This document shows, piece by piece, positions 50,144-56,725 of a DNA stretch of 56,725 nt. Every line of letters begins with the position of its first letter. The first letter of the stretch is position 1. Source of the stretch: an uncultured Mucilaginibacter sp. (lineage in GTDB: Bacteria > Bacteroidota > Bacteroidia > Sphingobacteriales > Sphingobacteriaceae); assembly GCF_946481715.1 (NCBI RefSeq), contig NZ_CAMLOV010000011.1, positions 1 to 56,725 of the forward strand, read 5' to 3'. The notes beneath the pieces were generated by a model. That model was not told the DNA's origin. It saw nothing but the letters and a program-made list of their open reading frames with translations, and searched no databases. A program made the position numbers and the translations under genes.

Positions 50144-51724
50144 ATGAGAAAAATATTTTACCTTATTATACTTTCTGTAGTTATAATATCGTCTTGTAAA
50201 AAAAGTAAAGCCCCAAACCCGGATGATACCCCTATTGGGCCATCAAAAACCGGTTCCACGCTGGATCTGATACGCGATTCTATCTACCTGTATGCTAAGG
50301 AAGCTTATTATTGGAATGACGGGCTGCCCGATTATGCCACGTTTAAACCACGCACCTTTACCGGGAGCGACGAGATAACCACTTTACAAAATGAGGTTGA
50401 TGCGATATCGCAATATAAAATAAACCCAAATACGGGCAAACCATACGAGTATTATTCGCCGGCACCCGGTTCGGCAAAATATTCGTTTATAGATGACGGC
50501 AGTGTATCTTCCGAGCTTAACGGCGTAAACGGAGATTTTGGATTCGCTCCACTTTACAACCAGATTAACGATTTGCGCGTGCGTTATGTTTACCCTGGCT
50601 CGCCGGCAGACCTGGCCGGTATAAAACGTGGCTATCAGATCACCAGCATAAACGGCCGTACTGCTCTGGCGTATGATGGCAACGGCGGCTCGGGCGTAAA
50701 CTTAAATTTCGTAATAAACGCCTACGCAAACAGCACCACTATAACCATGGTACTGAAGAAATTCGACGGTACCAGTATGAACGCTACGCTTAATGTAGCA
50801 ACTTATACAACCAACCCTGTAATAACGTATAAGGTTTTTGACCAGGGAGGCGGCAAAAAAGTTGGGTATATTGTATTTAACACCTTTACATCATTGGCCA
50901 ATGCAAAGCCAAAATTAAACGAGGCATTTAATGATTTTGCCGGGCAAGGCATTACCGACCTGGTGGTAGACCTACGCTACAACGGAGGTGGTTTTGTATC
51001 AACAGCCGAATATTTAAGTAACCTTATTGCGCCGGCTGCTAAAAGTGGCTCGGTAATGTATAGCTCGTATTTTAATAGCAACTTAACAGGCTTAACAACC
51101 ACGGCAGCCCGTAATGCAAGTATCCTAAAGAACCAGGTGCGTAAAGATGAAGAGACAGGCGAAGTTTATAATTACTCGCAATTTGACTATTCGGTAGCTG
51201 GCAATGCGGTTGATTTTTCGAAAACAGGCGTGCCGGTATCACTTACGCTTAGCCATGTGTTTTTTATCGTTACAGGCTCAACGGCATCTGCCAGCGAGCT
51301 TACAATAAACAACCTGCGCCCAATAATGGATGTTAAACTTATTGGTACAACCAGCTACGGCAAACCGGTTGGCTTTTTTGATATTGATATCAACAAATAC
51401 CAAATGTACATCCCAGAGTTTGAAACCAAGAACTCTGCCGGGCAGGGTGGTTACTACGCTGGTATGGTACCAGGATCAACCGATTACCCGGGATTTAATT
51501 CCTCTGACGACGTGACAAAAGACTTTGGCGACCCTACAGAAAGCCTACTGTCACATGCCTTAAACTATGTAAAAACTGGCACATTTACCGTTGCAGGCCA
51601 GGTAATACAAAGTACTTCGGGGACAAAAACCATGTCGATAGACCAATCGCGCGAGGCTGGGATACAACTGGATGGCAATAAATTCCGCGGGATGGTGTTC
51701 AACAAATCGCTGAAAAGGAGATAG
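50144..51724 (+). CDS. S41-family (C-terminal processing) peptidase lipoprotein
   Basis: 526 residues, lipidated at Cys18 (IISSCKK). After an N-terminal helical cap (about 35-130) comes a PDZ domain (about 145-225: FGFAPLYNQ, VYPGSPADLAGIKRGYQI) and the S41 core: VGYIVFNTF, DLVVDLRYNGGG, the catalytic Ser in TGSTASASELTINNL and the Lys in SYGKPVG. Tail-specific peptidases of this type trim exported proteins. It sits 61 bp after the HAD gene; a terminator follows. Confidence 0.9.
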   Translation: MRKIFYLIILSVVIISSCKKSKAPNPDDTPIGPSKTGSTLDLIRDSIYLYAKEAYYWNDGLPDYATFKPRTFTGSDEITTLQNEVDAISQYKINPNTGKPYEYYSPAPGSAKYSFIDDGSVSSELNGVNGDFGFAPLYNQINDLRVRYVYPGSPADLAGIKRGYQITSINGRTALAYDGNGGSGVNLNFVINAYANSTTITMVLKKFDGTSMNATLNVATYTTNPVITYKVFDQGGGKKVGYIVFNTFTSLANAKPKLNEAFNDFAGQGITDLVVDLRYNGGGFVSTAEYLSNLIAPAAKSGSVMYSSYFNSNLTGLTTTAARNASILKNQVRKDEETGEVYNYSQFDYSVAGNAVDFSKTGVPVSLTLSHVFFIVTGSTASASELTINNLRPIMDVKLIGTTSYGKPVGFFDIDINKYQMYIPEFETKNSAGQGGYYAGMVPGSTDYPGFNSSDDVTKDFGDPTESLLSHALNYVKTGTFTVAGQVIQSTSGTKTMSIDQSREAGIQLDGNKFRGMVFNKSLKRR

Positions 51725-51753
51725 TTTTAAGGATAATTAAGGCAATGCGGAAG

Positions 51754-51782
51754 GCGTTTCGGGAAACCGGGACGCTTTTTTG
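51754..51782. terminator. Terminator between the S41 peptidase and smc genes
   Basis: GCGTTTCGG / CCGGGACGC (G-U pairs) closed by a GAAA tetraloop, then a run of six T. It serves the plus strand; the convergent smc gene ends 2 bp further on. Confidence 0.75.
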
Positions 51783-51783
51783 T

Positions 51784-54700
51784 TTAGTCGGCCAGTTCGC
51801 GCAGGTCTACAGGTACTACGCGGGAGATGCCTTGCTCTACCATGGTTACGCCGTAAATAATATCGGTACAGGCAATGGTGCGCTTGTTGTGGGATATGAT
51901 AATGAACTGCGACTCTTTAGAAAACTTACGGATGATGTTGTTAAACTTATCGATATTAGTATCATCCAACGGAGCATCTACCTCATCAAAAATACAGAAG
52001 GGGGCAGGCTTAAGCAGGTAAAGGGAAAAGAGTATGGCCGTGGCCGTCAGCGTTTTTTCACCGCCGGAGAGTTGGTTGATAGATAGGGGCCGTTTCCCCT
52101 TTGGCCGGGCGATGATATCTATTTCAGATTCCAGCGGGTGCGAAGGGTCGGATAGGATGAGGTCGCAGCTGTCTTCCTCGTTAAACAACGAACGGAACAC
52201 CTTAATAAAATTCTCGCGCACCAGCGTAAAAGCCGACATAAACTTTTCCTTGGCAGTATCGTCAATCTCCTGTATGGTAGCCAACAGCGATGCTTTGGCT
52301 TCCGCAAGGTCTTTCTTTTGTGCCTGGATGAAGCTATGGCGTTCGCTCATCTCGTTATAAGCTTCAACCGCCATCGGGTTTATCGCGCCAAAGTCGTCCA
52401 TCTGGCGTTTTAGCTTATCTGTACGTTCGCGTATATCTGCTTCGCTTTCGGTTTGGTTATCTTCGGTTTCGGGCAGGTCGGCAATATCTACATTAAACTC
52501 AACCGACAGGCGTTCTTTTAGCGCGTTCAGTTCAATTTTAAGGTTATTGCGGGCGTCCTTCAGTTCGTTCTCTATCAGTTCGGCCTGCTCTTTGTTTTTG
52601 CGCAGCTGTAGTATCTCGTTTTCGCTTTCGGTGATCTGCCCACGCCAGGTGTAGTATTCGCGTTCTGCTTCCTGGGTAGCTTTTTCGAGGTTTTCTTTTT
52701 GCTCGTACATTTCCAGCAGGCTATCGTCGCTATCGCCGGTTTGCTGCAGGTTTTCCATAATGAGGGCTTTAACCTTCTCCATTTCGGCGCTGTTGTGCAT
52801 AATGCGCCCGTCGAGGTTTTCAAGTTGCGATTCGCGGTACTCCAAATCTTTCATCAAGCCCGAAACCTTATTTTGCTGCTGGTGAAAACGGATATTCTCC
52901 TGGTTATAAGCGTTGGATTGTACCGAAACAAACTCATTCAATTCGTTAAACGCTTGCTGTTTATCCAGCATCAGGTCGGCCTGTGCCTGCTTTTGCTCAC
53001 GGTAATCGGCCAGGGCAGGTTGCAGTGTTTGGATCTCGAGTTTGATACCCGCAATACGGTTTGCAATATCCTGCTTGCGGTTTAGGCTGTTCTCTATAAA
53101 GGCCTGGTATTGTTCCTGCTTGGTTTTTACGGTAACCAGCTCCGTGTTCAGTTTATTAAGGTCGGCTTGCTTTTGCCTCAGCTCGTTGGCCCTGCCCGAT
53201 GCTTTTAACGCTGCCAGGGTGCTTTGCAATTCCTCGCTTTGGCTTTTAAATGTACCAATGCGGCCTTCTGCCTGTTTTATCTCTTTTAGCAGGTTATCTA
53301 AATTCTTGGCACGGCCAATACGTTTCCCTTCAAACAAACCTACCGAACCACCGGCCATGGTATGGCGCGATTTATTGAACTTACCACTCTTGCCTATCAG
53401 CACCACACCATCCGGTAAGGCAAGGTTATTGATATCCTGCTCCGTATTATCGTTTACCAGGTAAACGTTTTTTAACAGATGCATACATAGGGGAGCATAG
53501 CGCGGCTCCACTTCAATAACCGATAGGGCAGGGATAGAAACCCCGGCTAAATTAATGTTAGCAACTGCCGTTTCGGCGCTGTAGTTATCCAATATAAAAA
53601 ACTGCGCCCTGCCTTTGGATGAACTGCTGAGCAGGTTGATGGCCGCTATGGCCTCATCGTAATTGTTTACCACATAGTGGTTCATCAGCGGTTCCAGGTA
53701 GTTTTCTATTGCAATTCGGTATTCTTCCTTGCAAAATAAAATATCACTGAACAGGGTAATGTTTTTAGCCCAGTTGGTGTTTTTCTTCAGGAAACGGATA
53801 GATTCCGGGAAGCCCTCCAAATTATCAACCATACTTTTGGTAAGGTTGTACTCGTTTTGTTTGGCGTCCAGCTTGCGGCTATCGGCGGCAATACTTTCGG
53901 TAACGGTTTTTAGTTCAGCTTCGGTGGCCACTATCTGCTCCTGTAGCTTATTTTCCGCATCAACAGCCAGTTCGTAGTCGTTTTTTAGGGTTTCGATACG
54001 GCTATCCAGTTCGGCGACAACCTGGTTAAAATGGGAGAGTTCCACCTCTTTATTGCTGGCATCCTCCATATTGCGCAGGCTTTCCTGCTCCAACGCCTGC
54101 TGTTGTATCTTCAGGATATCGATATCTTTTTCGGTTTTATATACCTGGTTTTGCAGCCGGTTGTTTACCGAATTCAGTTCGTTCAGTTCGGTCCGCGCTT
54201 CCGTTTGCGAAAGGCGCAGATCATCCACAGCGGCCTTTAATTCGGCAACGCGGGCGGTAATAATTTGCAGGTTTTCGTCCTCCTGCATCTTCTCCTCGTT
54301 AAGGCGCTTAATGTTGTATTGAACGTGCTTGTGCTGGTTGGTATCGCGCTCCAGCTCTTCCTTTAAACGCGCTTCTTTGTCCTGCTGATGTTTTAGCTGC
54401 TCGTTTTTAATACGTTTCTCGCTTTCGTAAGCGCGTATTTTGGATACAAATTCGTTAGTGGTTTTTTGCTGCGCTGCAAGGTTTTTTTCTTTGGTAAGGC
54501 TATCCAGTTTTTGTTGTTGCAGGGCGGCTTCCAGTGTATCTATTTTGGCAGATAAGCCTGATCGTTCTACACGTTGCACCTGTTCTTTTTCCTCTATCTC
54601 GCCTAAGGTTTTGCTAAAACCGGCAATACGGAACGAGGCGAGGGAGATGCTTAGAGCTTTATATTGGTCGCGCAGGCGGTAGTAACGCTCGGTCTTTTTG

Positions 54701-55326
54701 GCCTGGTTCTCTAATGTTTTGAGGTTTTTTTCTATCTCGAAAAGCAGGTCTTCCACGCGCTCCAGGTCAGCCTCGGTATCTTTTAGCTTGCTGAAGGTTT
54801 GCTTTTTTCGGAGCTTGTATTTTGATATGCCCGATGCTTCCTCGAACAAGTTACGGCGCGAGCCTTCCTTGTTGTTGATGATCTCGTCTATCATCTTCAA
54901 TTCGATAATAGCATACGAATCGGCGCCTACGCCGGTATCCAAAAACATATCGGTGATATCCTTTAGCCGGCACTGCACATCGTTAAGACGGTACTCGCTT
55001 TCGCCGGTACGGTACAGGCGGCGGGTGAGCGTAACCTGCGAAAAATCGGTAGGGAGTATGTTTTTGGTATTATCGAAGGTTAACGATACCTCAGCCAAAT
55101 TAGCGGCTTTACGGCTTTTGGTTCCGTTGAAAATGATGTTATCCATCTTCTCCGAGCGGAGCGCCCGGGTGCTTTGCTCGCCCAAAACCCAGCGGATGGC
55201 ATCTACCACGTTGCTTTTACCACAGCCATTAGGCCCCACAATAGCGGTAACACCCTCATTAAAGTTGATGGTTATTTTATCGCCAAAGCTTTTGAAACCC
55301 TTGATTTCTAATTGTGTAAGCTGCAT
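51784..55326 (-). CDS. smc: Chromosome segregation protein SMC
   Basis: 1180 residues. Seen: N-terminal ATPase half with Walker A GPNGCGKSN near 32-40 and DAIRWVLGEQST, long coiled coils (about 165-505 and 680-1010), the hinge (about 515-670: LEGFPESIRFLKKN, HYVVNNYDEAIAAI, HTMAGGSVGLFEGKRIG), and the C-terminal half with LSGGEKTLTATA and FDEVDAPLDDTN. Its partners ScpA and ScpB are not in the window. It is the largest gene here and is single. Confidence 0.97.
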   Translation of the reverse strand: MQLTQLEIKGFKSFGDKITINFNEGVTAIVGPNGCGKSNVVDAIRWVLGEQSTRALRSEKMDNIIFNGTKSRKAANLAEVSLTFDNTKNILPTDFSQVTLTRRLYRTGESEYRLNDVQCRLKDITDMFLDTGVGADSYAIIELKMIDEIINNKEGSRRNLFEEASGISKYKLRKKQTFSKLKDTEADLERVEDLLFEIEKNLKTLENQAKKTERYYRLRDQYKALSISLASFRIAGFSKTLGEIEEKEQVQRVERSGLSAKIDTLEAALQQQKLDSLTKEKNLAAQQKTTNEFVSKIRAYESEKRIKNEQLKHQQDKEARLKEELERDTNQHKHVQYNIKRLNEEKMQEDENLQIITARVAELKAAVDDLRLSQTEARTELNELNSVNNRLQNQVYKTEKDIDILKIQQQALEQESLRNMEDASNKEVELSHFNQVVAELDSRIETLKNDYELAVDAENKLQEQIVATEAELKTVTESIAADSRKLDAKQNEYNLTKSMVDNLEGFPESIRFLKKNTNWAKNITLFSDILFCKEEYRIAIENYLEPLMNHYVVNNYDEAIAAINLLSSSSKGRAQFFILDNYSAETAVANINLAGVSIPALSVIEVEPRYAPLCMHLLKNVYLVNDNTEQDINNLALPDGVVLIGKSGKFNKSRHTMAGGSVGLFEGKRIGRAKNLDNLLKEIKQAEGRIGTFKSQSEELQSTLAALKASGRANELRQKQADLNKLNTELVTVKTKQEQYQAFIENSLNRKQDIANRIAGIKLEIQTLQPALADYREQKQAQADLMLDKQQAFNELNEFVSVQSNAYNQENIRFHQQQNKVSGLMKDLEYRESQLENLDGRIMHNSAEMEKVKALIMENLQQTGDSDDSLLEMYEQKENLEKATQEAEREYYTWRGQITESENEILQLRKNKEQAELIENELKDARNNLKIELNALKERLSVEFNVDIADLPETEDNQTESEADIRERTDKLKRQMDDFGAINPMAVEAYNEMSERHSFIQAQKKDLAEAKASLLATIQEIDDTAKEKFMSAFTLVRENFIKVFRSLFNEEDSCDLILSDPSHPLESEIDIIARPKGKRPLSINQLSGGEKTLTATAILFSLYLLKPAPFCIFDEVDAPLDDTNIDKFNNIIRKFSKESQFIIISHNKRTIACTDIIYGVTMVEQGISRVVPVDLRELAD

Positions 55327-55411
55327 TAAGGAAGACGTACGTATCTAAAAATTCAAACTTTTAAATTAAGAAATATAATGGATATATTTAGACTGATTTT
55401 TCAATATAACC

Positions 55412-55942
55412 ATGAACACTTATCATGAACGAGGGCGGCCGCCATATCTTTTGGGGCTCTTAGGTTTTATACCGTTGGTTGGCGCATTTGTGGGCCTTGG
55501 ACTCATGTTTTACGGCATCTTCTCATATAGGAGCAAAGCACTTACGGGTATAGGGCTTGCCTGCATTTTATTCACTGTTTTGATATATTCGTCGCTTTTT
55601 GCGTATACCGGTAGCAACGACGTGAAAAAAGGGTTTGTACCCATTGTGCACGACCAACTGAATTCGCTGGTAAAAAATATCGAATTTTTTAAGATACAAT
55701 ATGGCAACTATCCCGATAGCTTACCACAACTCAGCAAAGATGATGGTACGGTTTTCATAGTGGATCCTTTACAGGCAATTAGCAAATCCGAAAATCCATA
55801 CTACAGGTACAAACGCGTTGGTGATGGCTATTACCTTTCTTCAAACGGCGTGGATGGCGAAGCCGGTACGCAGGATGATATTTACCCGGTGCCGCCAAAA
55901 TTAAAAAACGCAAAGGTTGGTTTGCTGAAGGAGGGTTTATAA
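55412..55942 (+). CDS. Membrane protein with GspG-like C-terminal domain
   Basis: 176 residues. Two membrane helices (about 12-38 and 46-66), then a soluble domain that matches the type II secretion major pseudopilin core: an amphipathic helix (QLNSLVKNIEFFKIQYGNYPDSL), the DPLQ turn, NPYYRYKRVGDGYYLSSNG and the calcium-loop-like VDGEAGTQDDIYP. It lacks a prepilin peptidase motif and is anchored by two helices, so it is not a normal pseudopilin. Role unknown; I read the domain match as structural similarity. Confidence 0.72.
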   Translation: MNTYHERGRPPYLLGLLGFIPLVGAFVGLGLMFYGIFSYRSKALTGIGLACILFTVLIYSSLFAYTGSNDVKKGFVPIVHDQLNSLVKNIEFFKIQYGNYPDSLPQLSKDDGTVFIVDPLQAISKSENPYYRYKRVGDGYYLSSNGVDGEAGTQDDIYPVPPKLKNAKVGLLKEGL

Positions 55943-55993
55943 ACGCCTTTGTACTTAAGATATACCACGGGTGCAGGTGCCTTGTTCATCTAC

Positions 55994-56725
55994 CTATACG
56001 TAAATCTCCCCCTTTAAATAAGTTACCGCCTTACCCGCCATCAGCACCCTGTCGCCTTTTAATTCGCACCAAAGCTCGCCTTTGCGGGCAGATATTTGGT
56101 ATGCGTGCAATTTGTCCTTACCCAGCTTATCTGCCCAGTAAGGTATTAAATTACAATGCGCCGAACCCGTAACCGGGTCCTCGGGTACGCCCGCAGCAGG
56201 GGCGAAGAATCTCGATACAAAATCAACGTCCTTGCCGGGTGCAGTAACAATCACGCCGAGGGTATCTATTTTGGCAAGGGCAGAATGATCTGGTACGATA
56301 GCTGCAACATCCTCTTCGGTTTCATAAACCAGCATATAATCGCGCGAGCGTAATACCCTTTGCGGCTTTTTACCGCCGAGGGCAGCTACCAAACCCTCCG
56401 GTGCATCCGCCGCAAAGGGCGGGCGCGAAGGGAAATCCATGGCATATTTATCGCCATCGCGTTTTACAGTCAGGGTGCCGGCTTTTACAGTATCAAAGTA
56501 AATGGTATCGCCTTCATAACCCAGTTCGGTAAAAATAATATGTGCCGAAGCAAGGGTGGCATGGCCACAAAGGTCTATCTCCAATTCGGGCGTAAACCAG
56601 CGCAACAGGTAGCCGGAATCTGTCTTTACAAAAAAAGCGGTTTCGGCCAGGTTGTTTTCTAAAGCGATCTTTTGCATCACGGCATCAGGCAGCCATTCTT
56701 CCAGCGGACATACAGCTGCCGGGTT
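55994..56725 (-). CDS. PhzF-family isomerase, 5'-truncated by the window edge
   Basis: The frame runs to the last base of the window, so the N-terminus is missing; the visible part begins NPAAVCPLEEW. Seen: ENNLAETAFFV, the catalytic-region RWFTPELEIDLCGHATLASAH, and EDPVTGSAHCNLIPYWADKLG, the classic PhzF marks. PhzF proteins isomerise small metabolites, and only those beside phzABDE make phenazines; no such genes are here. A start at 56680 would cut the conserved N-terminus, so the gene is called partial. Confidence 0.88.
   Translation of the reverse strand, partial: NPAAVCPLEEWLPDAVMQKIALENNLAETAFFVKTDSGYLLRWFTPELEIDLCGHATLASAHIIFTELGYEGDTIYFDTVKAGTLTVKRDGDKYAMDFPSRPPFAADAPEGLVAALGGKKPQRVLRSRDYMLVYETEEDVAAIVPDHSALAKIDTLGVIVTAPGKDVDFVSRFFAPAAGVPEDPVTGSAHCNLIPYWADKLGKDKLHAYQISARKGELWCELKGDRVLMAGKAVTYLKGEIYV

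Noticed and set aside
54698..55348. 216-codon open frame antisense to smc
   Set aside because: Ser- and Arg-rich shadow of the conserved smc N-terminal half.
55994..56725. phzF as part of a phenazine cluster
   Set aside because: No phzABCDEG genes are present; PhzF homologues are common without phenazines.

Overview
The window reads as a chromosomal segment of a Bacteroidota bacterium, most likely a Sphingobacteriaceae member close to Mucilaginibacter or Pedobacter. The reasons are: promoters of the TTTG-N19-TAnnTTTG type (for example 24509-24539, 34791-34798, 19392-19399); almost no Shine-Dalgarno sequences; several TTG or GTG starts; many lipoproteins with a Cys near residue 20; Bacteroidota-type families (DUF3822, DUF2911, TonB-dependent receptor, GH78); and very dense intergenic hairpin repeats. 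The genus is an inference from gene style, not a measured match. I see no tRNA, rRNA, CRISPR array, prophage or insertion sequence.

Layout. 0.1-7.1 kb: LpxL-like acyltransferase and GT2 glycosyltransferase (translationally coupled), a large MscS-type channel, a small unknown protein, divergent aroQ and xerD, and an acidic disordered protein. 7.3-11.9 kb: the two subunits of a 3-oxoacid CoA-transferase, rpe, and serC-serA for serine synthesis. 12-17.5 kb: a DUF2911 protein, a DinB protein, a small exported protein, then the translation operon thrS-infC-rpmI-rplT with a strong terminator. 17.9-24.3 kb: a MocR-type regulator divergent from a metallo-hydrolase gene with a clear operator between them, DoxX, an SRPBCC protein, a beta-lactamase-like serine hydrolase and two DUF1801 proteins. 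24.5-29.0 kb: a cobalamin riboswitch driving btuB and a DUF6580 membrane protein, followed by a sirtuin and a DUF71/COG2102 PP-loop protein. I read this as a B12 acquisition and salvage neighbourhood. 29.2-35.6 kb: a CrtA-like protein, a free-Met-R-sulfoxide reductase operon with a hydrolase and an alkyladenine glycosylase, a PNPOx-like protein, a lipoprotein, DUF4406-nudK, and a DeoR regulator. 35.7-45.3 kb: a GH78 rhamnosidase, rsmD-DUF3822, a RecD-like helicase, a histidine kinase, and clpB with repeated upstream boxes. 45.4-56.7 kb: an NHL lipoprotein, a two-domain surface lipoprotein, a LolD-like ATPase followed directly by a lone pre-ATP-grasp-like domain and a catalytically degenerate HAD protein, an S41 peptidase lipoprotein, smc, a GspG-like membrane protein, and a 5'-truncated phzF.

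The most interesting points are: (1) the B12 cluster, where a riboswitch-controlled receptor and putative transporter lie beside a zinc-less sirtuin and a DUF71 protein; (2) the three-half-site operator overlapping the -33 element at the MocR/metallo-hydrolase divergence; (3) several families of palindromic intergenic repeats, one with compensatory arm changes, two of which have been absorbed into coding sequence ends; (4) a shared motif before both rpmI and rplT that may be an autoregulatory site; (5) the degenerate HAD and lone pre-ATP-grasp pair. Function calls rest on recognised motifs; no database search was run.
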